Source: Camillea tinctor
Lineage: Eukaryota > Ascomycota > Sordariomycetes > Xylariales > Xylariaceae
Assembly (NCBI GenBank): GCA_022578605.1
Contig: MU394072.1
Location: 1 to 64,000, forward strand
DNA length: 64,000 bases
Direction of reading: 5' to 3'
A model generated the notes under the pieces. It saw only the letters and a program-made list of their open reading frames with translations. It was not told where the DNA came from and ran no database searches. The translations under genes and the position numbers were made by a program. How positions within the stretch are numbered: position 1 is the first letter of the stretch; the number at the start of each line of letters is the position of its first letter. Of this stretch, positions 1 to 10,601 are shown one piece after another.

Positions 1-1045
1 AAAATATATTTTATATTTATTATAAACATAATATATATTTAATACTTTTTATATTTATTTATTATTAGTATTTTTTTATAATAGCGTTAAATAATTTTTA
101 TATATTAATTATAAAAAAAACTTATATAATATTAAATATAAAGCTTTTATTTTAAAATTTTATATTATTAAATACTTAAAATTAATTTAAATAGCTTATA
201 TAATATTTATATCATAAATTAAATATAATTAACTTATAATAATGCTTAATAGTAAAAAAATTAGCACGTTTACGCTATAATATTTATATAAAACTTAGCA
301 AAAAATAAAGTAATAGTTATTTATAATTATAATTTTTTTAATACTTTTTATATAAAAAATTTACGTATTAAAAATATATTATATAGCTTATTATAATTAT
401 TATATAAATATACTTAAAAAAAAACTTAATTTACGTTATATTATAATAATAATAAATTAAAGTTTAATTAAAGTAAATATTTAAGTTTTTTTTTTATTAA
501 ATTTAAAAATAAACTATATAAAAAAACTTTTTTTTAAAAAAAGCATTAATTTAAAAATAAAAAAATGCATATAAATAATTAAGTTATAAATTTACTTATT
601 TTTTTTAATTTATTATAAATTAAAAAGTAACTGTTAAAATTAATATATTATATTAGCTTATTAAACTTTAAATTTTTTTTTTTATATTAATATAGCATTT
701 ATTAGTATTAAAATATAAAATGCTTTAAAAAAGTTTTTATAAACTTAAACTTTAATAATAGTTTAAAAATTAAAAAAAAGTTTATTTATATAAATTTATA
801 TATATAAAAAAAAAAAAAATATAGCATTAATATTAATTTATTTTTTTTAATAAAAAAAAAATGTTTTATATATACTTTTATATATATATACACTTTTATA
901 TTAAAAACTATTTATAAAACAGGCTATTAATATAGTTTTAAAGAAAAATATTAAAATATAAAATTATTACTTTACTTTACGGTACTATATTACTATTATA
1001 TATACATATATATTAAGCTTTTGCCTTTTTTTAAACTCTTTTTTA
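1..1045. repeat. AT-only block with RIP-like signature
   Basis: Almost pure A/T sequence that begins before the window and ends sharply near position 1045. The few remaining C and G bases sit mostly in AGCT, ACG and AGC contexts, and CpA/TpG dinucleotides are scarce. That is the pattern left by repeat-induced point mutation in ascomycetes. No reading frame survives. It abuts the truncated NLR gene, so it may be a RIP-mutated transposon, the RIP-mutated remainder of the NLR itself, or the edge of a subtelomeric or centromeric block. The sequence alone does not decide between these. Confidence 0.85.
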
Positions 1046-1047
1046 GA

Positions 1048-1890
1048 TTAATACACTTCATTCTTTCCCTTACTTATCGTCTCACTCCAATAATCGTGAC
1101 AGGCAGCATCAGACTCAGGTGTCAAATCCAATAGTATCTGATAATAGGTTGATGTGTAAGCTATGTATCTTAGAGATGGACCAAAAATACGTACCGATGA
1201 AGCATATAGCGCACCAGCCCAGACAAGTGAAGCATCTGGCATTTGCTGTGCCGCTTCTTGGAGAGCTATCTTCCAATCGATTCCCACAGAAGCAGACCCT
1301 TCCGAAACTTCTGTTTTTTCGATCCAGATATTTATTAGGCGGCTCATTTCTAAACGCCTAGTTCGAACATTATCTTTGTCCATCGCATTCTCAAAGTTGA
1401 AAACTTGATTCATTAATGTTGGGCTGAGTTGATCGACGTCAAGTCCGGCATCCCACTTGTATGATAGCACATTCGCATACCAGGACACCAGATTCCCGTT
1501 CTCAGCTATGAGATTCTCATAAGCTTCATCCCAGAGACTTTCAGGGTTGGTGACAGTCTGGGTCGATGCAAGTCTCTCCGTGTGGTTATATACACTTTCG
1601 GGCTGTTGGGATGTATCGATTTGACTAGATTGTCTTTCTGCAATATGAACTGGTTCGGACAACGTATCTTCATCTAGACGTAAACCTTCTGGATTTCGGC
1701 CTTGGGTAGTTGACAGGTCCTCGCTAACAGACTGTGCTGTTTCCGAATCAGTCAAGGATTGCCCTGACCGTGTCGTGACAACATCAGGCACCTCGTTAGA
1801 TAGATGCCGCTTTTTGTCAGACTCCTTCTCCTTTATGGAGAAGCCTTTAAGTCCCTTCATGGCTCTTTTAGGCATTATCTTCGATGACAT
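1048..1890 (-). pseudogene. Truncated NACHT/NLR protein, N-terminal domain only
   Basis: A 280-codon frame starting at ATG 1888-1890. Residues 1-115 are a charged, Ser/Thr-rich leader. From about residue 118 (SLWDEAYENL) the sequence follows the N-terminal domain of fungal NWD/NACHT NLRs (NACHT_N type), including the alpha-helical block with QMPDASLVWAGALYASS near residues 215-231. In the family this domain precedes a NACHT NTPase and WD40, ankyrin or TPR repeats and serves in self/non-self recognition and regulated cell death. Here the domain stops before its usual end and the AT-only block begins. A GTAAGG donor at 1073-1068 (minus strand) suggests the last eight codons are intronic and that the gene once continued. 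No NACHT P-loop or repeats are visible. It could instead be a stand-alone effector-like domain, but truncation is more likely. Confidence 0.7.
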
Positions 1891-2069
1891 CTAGAGAATG
1901 TACGTATAGTTCATTCCCTGAAGTAACAAGAGAAGAGTATCACCAAAAGTCTTTTTTCTCAGGGCCCTGAGTAATTGAGAAGTCCCTTGGTTTCTCCCCA
2001 ACGCTGTTATTAAAGGGAAGCCACCCAGGGGAGGGGACAAAGGCGCACATTCCTTACGTATATCAATTA

Positions 2070-2587
2070 ATGCAAGGGATAACTATTGAACGCAAAAACT
2101 TGGGGGAATATGTTGGCAAATCTTTCCAAAGACGCACAGTATTCAATGTGGCAGCAGAGGGTCTAGAACTCGGAACCCTGAAGATGCTTTCAGATCTTGA
2201 TTATTCCTGGCTAGCAGACTTTCAGCCCATTGATTCGATAGTCAAAAAGACAGGCTAGGGTTAAAAGCCAGAAGAACAGGAATTTTCCTTGAAAGAATTT
2301 GAAATTAGTATCGAGCATTGGAGCCTGGTGATAACAAAAGTATATGGAGAGCGGCTGTAGAGACAAAATCTGACCAAGTGGTCATCTTCTCAAGAACGGT
2401 AGTTTTGCCACTTACGCAAACTCCTAGTTTGTCATTAAAAGGAGAAACGGGGAATGTGGAAGCAGCAAGGAAGCACGTGTTTCCTTCATTTGTCTTGAGT
2501 CAAAAGACCGACATAATGGATGCAATCCTTTCCGAATTCCTCGATCAGATCAACGTGGATATCAACCAACAAACCGGCTCTAAGTAA
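2070..2587 (+). pseudogene. Coding-like fragments, unrecognised
   Basis: Two successive plus-strand frames with protein-like composition. The first, 2070-2258, starts at ATG and contains GLELGTLKMLSDLDYSWLAD. The second, 2318-2587, has no ATG start and contains HVFPSFVLSQKTDIMDAIL. A stop and a frame change separate them, and no clean GT-AG intron joins them. They could be relics of one decayed gene beside the NLR remnant, or exons of a gene I cannot assemble. I do not recognise the family. Confidence 0.3.
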
Positions 2588-2875
2588 CATGTTATATGAC
2601 TTGTGAGTGTTGGAAACACTGACGGAGTATTCCGGTACGCAAATTGAGCCCTATATGCCCATAATGCGATCTTCACACAATAAGTGTCGTCAAAAATAAG
2701 AGTCACAAAGTAAGTTCCAACATCGTTACAGATGTAAGTCTTCCGGTCATTCCACCACTAGTAGACAAATGATAGATTCTAACATGAAACACAAGCTATA
2801 GATTAAGTTAGAGAACGAAATATTGTTGTAATTTCTCTCAGTTTCCAAATCTATCATGACGAAGCAGGTTCATGA

Positions 2876-3175
2876 CCTACGAAAACCCTCCAGAACGCTC
2901 AAGGTAGCGATATTGCCATCCTTGTTAGCACTGCAAATACATCACATAGAGCAAGACACAAACAAGCTAATGGTGGGCAAGGCGCAGAGGATGATCTATT
3001 TTCGATTATTGCTTGTGATAGTAATGGCTATCTTCTCCTTGAACAGAGCCAACGAGAAGGGTTTAATTTCTGCTTCCTTGGCAATATTTGCGTTAATCCG
3101 ATCCCCTTTTTACGTTCAAGAACACGCGTTAGGGGTAGTTTTGTTGCTACCGCATTAGCAGCCGGAATATATTGA
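2876..3175 (+). pseudogene. Open 99-codon fragment without a start
   Basis: A frame open from 2876 to a TGA at 3173-3175 with no ATG at its head. The translation is balanced and globular-looking (for example SDIAILVSTANTS and later RVRGSFVATALAAGIY). It overlaps a second open frame that begins with ATG at 2856 and looks less natural. No intron connects it convincingly to the fragments at 2070-2587. Most likely a piece of a decayed gene; family unknown. Confidence 0.25.
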
Positions 3176-3467
3176 TAGAAATTCGAAACGATGCAAAACT
3201 GTTGGAGCTCGAGCTCGATGGAGATGTCGACAAGTCAGAAATTGGATTAACAGGACATTTCATGTCACAATAGAGGCCCTCATTTTTTATTTTCGCTGAC
3301 CACTTATCATAGATTGTGTGCGATCGAGGAGGGGAGAGTAAGAACACCTAGACACCAGACCCACAAGTATCGGAAATTTCTTATAAAACTGGTTTGGCGC
3401 GCAGCAGTACGGAGTCACTAATGCAAGCCTGGTGTTAAACTACTAGGTAGTAGTAGCAAAAAAAAAT

Positions 3468-3548
3468 CGACACCTGTGAGATTCGAACTCACGCTCCCGA
3501 AGGAACAGGCTTAGCAGGCCTGCGCGTTAACCACTCCGCCAAAGTGCC
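3468..3548 (-). tRNA. tRNA-Ser (anticodon GCT)
   Basis: An 81-nt minus-strand gene reading GGCACTT...AGGTGTC-G. The seven-pair acceptor stem is complete with two G-T pairs. The A box is TGGCGGAGTGG. The anticodon stem CAGGC/GCCTG encloses the loop CTGCTAA, giving anticodon GCT for AGC/AGT serine codons. A long variable arm (TTCCTTCGGGAGC) is typical of tRNA-Ser, and the T arm GTGAG-TTCGAAT-CTCAC is perfect. There is no intron. A T-run, seen as A's at 3458-3466 on the plus strand, provides the Pol III terminator directly downstream. Confidence 0.95.
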
Positions 3549-4299
3549 TTGACGTTCACAATTTCCTCATACAATTCTATATACTAAGCTTACACCGCAC
3601 AACGGGAATGTTTCTAGATACTAGACGAGGTATTAGTAGCTCTAGTATCTTGTGCACCTGCAAATATTTTGAAGACAATATCAGATTCTCTCTTGGTAGT
3701 AAATGTCAAATAATCATAATGTCGCTGTTCTTGAAATATCCCTAGGCAAGAATATACTACATGTCGTTATGCACGTATCCTGTTAAATGAGGCTAGGTTG
3801 ATAGAAACAATATAATAACTTAATAAGCGGAAAACTCGAGAATATGTCTCGGTTATGTGCGTAATATATGATTATTTAGGTTACATCTACAAATTGAATT
3901 CGACCACATAGCCACTGAATAGGCGTCGGGGGCCAAGAATGTTCGGTGAAGCGCTAGATCCGGTTGCAACGGGATGCAAAGGACAACGAGGGATTGGCCA
4001 AAGACGATTAGGGCACTGGAAAGGCAAAAGGAAAAGGCATAATACATATCCTCGCAGCCTCATGGTCAGATTGCATGAACAGGTTACTAGATGTCTGTTC
4101 TAATTACCCCATCTACTAATTACTGGTATAGCTGGATCAGCAGGAATCATAAGGCTATTGACAATAGATTAGTATACTTGTTTAACGCATTCAACATCGT
4201 CATTTTCTCATCCTTTCTTTTGCATTTGCTAGGCTCTCTAGAGTATAGACTAACGAGCAATCATTTGCATCATTTGCGCACAACAATCCAGTTTCAACA
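3549..4299. other. Intergenic, no feature seen
   Basis: About 750 bases between the tRNA gene and the next gene. Short frames here have no protein-like composition. It presumably contains the promoter of the gene starting at 4300, whose start context is CAACAATGGG. Confidence 0.5.
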
Positions 4300-7200
4300 A
4301 TGGGAAGGTCAGGATACCCCCCTGGCAATGGTACGCGGTTTCCAGAAGCGGAAGAACTCGCTGCGAGACTACATATAGAAGATGGAGGTAGCTCATTCAC
4401 TAGAAGATGGCCCGACGTTCGCGGCCTCACACTGAAGGAACTTTCTTCTCCAACAAGTGAGGCAGATATCGAACAACAAACGCTGAATAAGCAAGTCCCC
4501 AACCCTACCGGCCCAGATAAGCCAACACTCCTCAGGTATATGACGGATACGGAGGCTCCTAGGACTCCTCCTCCCGACCCTACACAGCAGGCGAACGTCA
4601 CCGACATCCCTTCACCTCGTCCAGAAGGGACTCAATCGGGAGAATATCCCAACGTGAGGTATTTTGTACTGAGCAATGAAGTATTTTCGGATTCAGGGTA
4701 TGGCTCTGGTGGTGGAGATCTACTGAAGATTCAAGATCAGAGAAAATCAAATCATTTGCAAAGCATTAGGGGGTCTCACGAGCTAGCCTCGGGGCTGAAC
4801 TACAATCCGACAGAGAGAGACACTGGAGAAGAGCACACAGTGGCTGGAACAGTTTACTCTGACACGGAATCCCTGCGGAATCCACGGATGAAAGATTATG
4901 TCTCCGAATTTGCTGAAGAGCTTTGTAGTGCGATCCCCCGAGAGTTTGACGCACAAGATATTGCGAAACTTTCTCAGTCTCTGCCCAATTTACTGAAGGA
5001 TTTTGCTATTAAGCTTGGCAATGAGGGGGATACGCCTATACATAAACTATTAATGTATTTTGTGCACCAGTATCACAAGTATGCAATTCCTAATATATTC
5101 TCTTGTACTCATTTCCCCCAGACTCAAAGCTGATTAAATACCATAACATCATGGTAGGCAAATCATTGGTCATATCCATCGCATATATGCACTTCGAGAC
5201 GAAGATGACGATGAACGCTCACAGAGTGATGCTGGAATAGGATTTGAGGATAAAGTTTCCTTCTGGCTGCATAATACTACAGGAAGGGGACTCGACAATC
5301 CAGAGGGGCCTCCCTACGATGGCCACGACTCCGATGATGATTTCTACGATGCGGATGACATGACTGAGTCCGATCTTCCTGGTTTATCCGAATACCGTGC
5401 GATTCTACATCACGCCCCAGCTTATAGGTGGCTGTTAGCCCGCGTGCGCACGGAAGGTCTTCTTGAAATACCCGGAGAGGATACGGCACGGGATGTGATC
5501 AGAGACTATCTGCTCCGGGCAATGGGTAGGCCAAAGAGGATCAGTAGGAAGACATCACCGGACAGACATAAGGTCCGGTTTGAAGTAGACTGGAATCCTT
5601 GCACCTTCTTCCACGAGCAGCAATATACCCAGTCTCCAAGTGAGATTATTGTAGGAGCTATTACGTTAACTGGCAGTGGAGATAACGTGCAAGCAGCTAC
5701 ATGTCTTCAGTATCTAGACCAGACATGGCCTGAAACAGGGTCATATCTTCTGAAACTTCTCCAGAGGCTACTGGATAGCAGAGGGATCCCACCGACCAGT
5801 TCGTCTCTCCCTTCTAGCTCATTCGTATGTTGCCACGTGAATATTTAGCCAAATACTAATTTATCGGAAATACAGTCACGCTCCCGGACAAGACACAGCT
5901 CAGAGCTGATTTCATTGATTCTCGACTGAACGTAGTGGTATCTGGTAACGTGTATTCCGTTGTAGAGGTCGGAGAGCAGCTTGCTTGGTTAGGTGCAGCT
6001 CTACGTTCCTCCTCTTTGGATCATGGAGTGGTATATTGTAAAGCTACTATCAATGAGTCCGCTAGGGATTCTCTTATTGGAACCCAAGAAGTGTACAAGA
6101 TTGGGTTCAATTTTGTAGCTACAAGCCAGGACTACGCCATGAACCAATCTAGCACCAATCCCGGTACTTGTTGGCACAGTCTCTTCAGGAACCCTGTAGT
6201 TGTCACTGGGTACCCAATACCACGGCGCTCAAAGCCAAATTCCGGACTTCTTATACCATTGGACAGTGAGTAATCTTGAGAGTTGTTTATCCCCCTTCTG
6301 GAATGTTCCGGAAGTTAAAATTGCCTGTCATGGTTAAGCATGAGTTTTGGTTCCCGGAACATGGTCTTAAGAGTACCAAGTTGCTTCAAGTAACAATTAC
6401 TGAACATTTATCACAGTGATGGCAACTCTGACAAATGCCCACAGGCTGGTTGAGTACTGTGGAAGAACTTTTGTCAAAGGCTTCTCGGCCTTCCTAGCGG
6501 CCACTGAAATCGTCGGTGATACCGTATTCTGGCACTTATTCTTCAACACGAATGGGGAGTATATCTCATACGAAGACCCACGGGTCCCTCGCGTGCAGGA
6601 AACCCCCCTCGTGATTACAACTGAGGCTTTAGAGAGAAGTCGTCATATACTAGGATGGTGTCAACAGGTCAATAATTATACTGGTTAGAAATTCCCTTCA
6701 AGCTGACGTCGTGTAAACTCGCTGATTCGTTTTTCTACTAACCCTGGCCACGATTCATAGGGGCTCCAAGTGCAAAGTATAAAATTGACTGGTCGTGTCT
6801 CCCAAAGCCACACCAAAGCTGCGCGTTCGAAAAAGTCTCTATTTCCGGGGGCAGGTATATCAGTGCCGGCGTGAGCATAGCCCTTGGAATTAAGGATAAG
6901 CCCGTCCACATCCATTTTGGAGATGACTATAACCAGATGCTTTCAGTCATTGGGCAGAGACACTTCGTCTTCTACGACGTGAAAGACAGGCGTGCTTGGC
7001 TTGTGGACGGGGCAAGCGGGCTCCTCCACTTGTTGCGTGCGTCCATCAGAGAGCTCCGAAGCGAATATGAAGTCCATTCTAGGTTCCTTCTTAATGATGA
7101 TCAATTTGAGGAAGCTGTCGCGACACATACAGGATCTTCTGCCGCACGTAGTTTCCTTTTCAATGAGAACAACAAGAATCTGCGACTATACGTCAAATCA

Positions 7201-8436
7201 CGGGAGGAATGGCTAGAGACCACTGCCCAGCTAAATGAAGGAAACCCGGAAGAGGTTACCAAGGCAAAAGTAACATATTTCTGTGTAAGAAATCGTGTTG
7301 AACAGATATGTAATATCCTTGCGCAGATGATGGCTCACCAGGATGATGTCCATACGCAAGCGGGGGTCGGTTTCCGCCTGCAGAAAGCCCCCCTACAGCA
7401 GCTTGAGGGATTTGACTTCAAGGATGTGGCCACCAATCAAGGGACACTATGGCCGAAGGTGTCCACTCTTCATCAGATGGGGGCGGGTTGGACCGAGTTC
7501 ACACGAGCAATCCATGCCCTGACTTTCTTCGGGACTGGTTTCGGTGAGCTCTTCCAACCAGCAGATAGAAACAGCGAATGCAGCTCCTGCTTATGGAATC
7601 ATAGCGTCCCCAAGGGTCAGGATTATCTTGTTGCTTGCACTGCGGAGCTGGAGCATATCCTCAAGAGAAACGGCAACATAAAAACCCAGCCGTGGCGTCT
7701 GATTGATAAGATCTACTGGCATACACCAGGCAAGGCTTTTGAACCCTGTGAATGCCCTTCGAATTCATCGTTTAAGCACGATCGTATACAACTACTCTCT
7801 ACCACATTTCCCAAGCTGCCTGGACAGTGTGTCAAGAGCCCTGAGGCTCTAGCTCCCAACGGCGCTGTCATATTTGGTCACAAGAGGAAGCTATCGTCTC
7901 TTTGGTTGCCGGGAGACGATCGTGATAAACGTTCAGATGATTCTTTATCAGCCGAATATGACGACACTAAGTTCTATGACAGCGGGATTGGGACAAGCCC
8001 ATACACATCGTCGGCCATGGCCAGGAATTCCAGTGCAGATGCTACAAGCCAGGGAGCAACAGGAAGTCACCAGGTATATGAGCAGCAAGAAAGGCTTAGT
8101 GGCCAGCAGCCGGGTGAGGCGTCATCCAAATTGGGGGAGCAGCCAGATAGTGTGCAAAGGCCAAAAGGGATGCTAACCTTGGCGAAATCAGGAAAAGGAA
8201 TGAAGGTCGGCATTTCCTCAACAAGGAGAAATATTAAAGAAGGGTTCAAAGGCAAACAAATAGCTGCTTCTCCACCGCTTCCCAGTCAAAATCAAGGAGA
8301 TGGAGAGGCAGGCGATGCGTCCAAGCTCACTACTAGAAAGCGCAAAGAGGTGGCAACAGAACGATCGGCTAACTCCAGATGGCGAGAAAACACCCCGAGA
8401 AAATGGTTTCAACGGCTAAAGGGGAGACTCTCGTAA
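4300..8436 (+). CDS. Large fungal orphan-family protein, five exons, 1260 aa
   Basis: Exons 4300-5078, 5158-5828, 5876-6265, 6417-6683 and 6761-8436; the sum is 3783 nt. Introns 1, 3 and 4 have GTATGC, GTGAGT and GTTAGA donors, and intron 4 has a perfect CTACTAAC branch site. Intron 2 is doubtful: the canonical GTATGT donor at 5825 leaves exon 3 out of frame, while a GTTGCC donor at 5829 restores it. The protein has a disordered N-terminus of about 250 residues, an acidic linker and then a long conserved region. Landmarks are NPVVVTGYPIPRR (exon 3), GWCQQVNNYTG (end of exon 4), FEKVSISGGRYISAG and RRAWLVDGASGLLHLLRAS (exon 5). A low-complexity basic tail closes it. I recall this region from many Pezizomycotina proteins of unknown function, often multicopy. 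No catalytic motif or membrane segment is evident. Function unknown. Confidence 0.75.
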
Positions 8437-10292
8437 GACAGGCGGCTATCTCATTACGTATATAAATCTCCTTTTTGTTTCCTTTTTTTTACACCATCGC
8501 AGTAACTCGGTTAATATCCGAGGGAGATGCCTTCAAGTCCCTAGACGGGGCTTGAGTCGACGGGATCAAAACAGTGTCAATCATTAATTAAAGATCTAGA
8601 CACATACATACATACATATTTATGTACGTATGTATATGATACCTTCGTTATTGTCTATTCTTGATTACTTGTCTAACTACCCAGGTGATCACCATAAAAA
8701 TCGTAAATATTTACTTTTAGCATATACTAGAAATGTCGGTGCTATAAGGCCCGACCAGCTTGAGCTCATCAGAGTCGATTTCTTAAGGGACGCGTGAAAA
8801 TGATGGTCAGTGATATCCGTATAAAACTTCTTGGAGAAGGGCTTTATTCTATACTGGTGTTATAACTGGGTGTGAGCAACCCCGTTGTATCATGAGACAA
8901 AAGATTCTCACAATTACCGAATGCTCATTGTGCCCCAATTCTGTATTATATAGTTGCCCACCAATCCTGGGGCGTAACAACTGGCAAGTGATTAAATTAT
9001 TGAAACGATCTCTGACTCTCGAGGCGAGAAATGTCCTGGGAGTTAGATTATAGCCCGTCCTGTGCATGGCAGATTGGAAACCCTTCAATCCCTACAGTGC
9101 ATGCGAATCCTTTTTTTTCGGCGTATTTCAGTGCGATAGGTGTAGCGGAGATTGTAGACCTAGGATCTATTGAAGATAGGCGATATCACCAATATAACAT
9201 GATTACGCCGTCGGATATTATATGACCCAAGTCGGCGATTATGTAGCTATCGCCGTGATGCTCAGCGATATCTCCTATAAAGAGTGGGCTCCTTCAACCC
9301 CGGGAGGCATGTATGCACGATCCCTCAGCTTACTACATATTAGGTGGGGATCAGCTGGATAATGCTCACTCGTGGGATAACACGGTACACTCCTGAAGGA
9401 ATGAGAAGGGGAGCTTGGGGGTAGTATCTATGGAGACTTACCACGAGGTAAAAGCCGCGAAATAGGTACCAACTGTGGCACGACACAACCAGTCTAGGGT
9501 TCCTTAACAGAAATATCAATTCACGGAGGTGGTAATAAAAGCAATATATTCGTAGGCGGCCTTGATTGTTATGTTTTAATCTATCTCCCCCTCTCCGAAA
9601 AACACATTCCTTTCTTGATAGGGATTATGCCTCTCCTCTAAGAGTCCTAACCTAGATGTTTAACCCACTTTCATAACCCAGAAAGTTTCATGATATATAC
9701 CTAGGGTATGGTAGCATGTCAGCCCTATGTGTCCCCTTAAGCAATAGTATAATATCTAGTATATATAATACTATAAGTCAAGGATGCCTTTATACTCGAG
9801 TTAGCAGTATTCTCAATTGTGATTGGGACTACTGAAGTCGCTTATCTCATAGATTGATATGTAGTGTTCAGGAACTCAATCATGATGATCAGATCATCAG
9901 CCGGTAATCCGGGGACCCGGAATCAATGATCGTGCGGGGATCTAGAGAGAAACGGGAACATTTAATTGTTTAACTACGTAAGTGGCCTGGTTTGTTTCAT
10001 TTAATCACTATACGGGCTCATAATTGAGGTGTTTAGCTATAGTGATCCTCAGGTGTCGGATACTGTTCAATTTGTGTTGACGAAGTAGCCAGTGTACCGA
10101 TGTAAAGACATTTTCAAGATACATACAAGCAGAAATCCGAGCTGCCCCAACCTAACTAGCTCAAGGTCTCATCCATCGTTTCTAGAAGCCATCCAGGGTC
10201 GTAAAGACGCTTCGAGGGATTCCGTGCCACCCTAGATCGATCGGCTTTAGGTGGTAATCCACAGGGGTCCGCCCCATGTACCCATGTCTCGT
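8437..10292. other. Intergenic, mostly featureless
   Basis: About 1.86 kb with no supported gene. A 32-bp ATACATAC-type palindrome at 8604-8635 lies about 170 bp after the preceding stop codon. The other short frames look like chance. Confidence 0.5.
8604..8635. repeat. Near-perfect palindrome of ATAC repeats
   Basis: Two 15-bp arms, ATACATACATACATA and TATGTACGTATGTAT, are complementary at 14 of 15 positions with a two-base centre. It is probably a microsatellite that can fold back, placed in the likely 3' region of the 4300-8436 gene. A transcription-end role is possible but unsupported. Confidence 0.6.
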
Positions 10293-10601
10293 CTAAGAAG
10301 CCGCACCCGTGACTGCCCCGCTGATAATGATGCAGTCCTTGTCGGAGTAGTTGGGTATATCGGCCATGATGGTGTCTTTCTCGGTACTAGCGGCGGCCTG
10401 AGTCCAGTTGCTTTCGTCTTCAAACTCGAGTATGGCCTGGACCTTGTAGAGCGATCCCTCACCATACTCAATAACCTTCCAGCTTTTCAGGCCATACTTC
10501 TTCCAGCTGGAGTGTACCAGAGGCATGTGATTCTTTAGGTAATAGTTCATATCGAACTTGGTATCGGCAGTATAGAGGACCGTCACGAGTCCGGGTGCCA
10601 T
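10293..10601 (-). CDS. EthD-domain protein, 102 aa
   Basis: Single-exon minus-strand gene. The frame is open further upstream, but the start chosen is the ATG at 10599-10601 (CACAATGGC context), which removes an unlikely 27-residue leader. The protein begins MAPGLVTVLYTADTKFDMNY and continues YLKNHMPLVHSSWKKYGLKS, the dimeric alpha-beta barrel pattern of the EthD family (ferredoxin-like fold, about 100 residues, so full length). Bacterial members assist ether degradation. Fungal members include enzymes or accessory proteins of polyketide and aromatic pathways and many of unknown role, so no substrate can be assigned. No biosynthetic cluster surrounds it. A 7-bp tandem repeat (ACTCGGT x3) lies about 190 bp upstream. 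Confidence 0.85.
   Translation of the reverse strand: MAPGLVTVLYTADTKFDMNYYLKNHMPLVHSSWKKYGLKSWKVIEYGEGSLYKVQAILEFEDESNWTQAAASTEKDTIMADIPNYSDKDCIIISGAVTGAAS

Larger units (their letters stand above)
1891..3467. other. Mostly non-coding, with coding-like fragments
   Basis: The region upstream of the NLR remnant, up to the tRNA. It has no complete gene that I can support. Two stretches on the plus strand look protein-like and are listed separately (2070-2587 and 2876-3175). The rest shows no recognisable feature. Confidence 0.5.

Noticed and set aside
1119..1408. Plus-strand frames opposite the NLR remnant
   Set aside because: Shadows of the minus-strand coding sequence, which matches a known domain.
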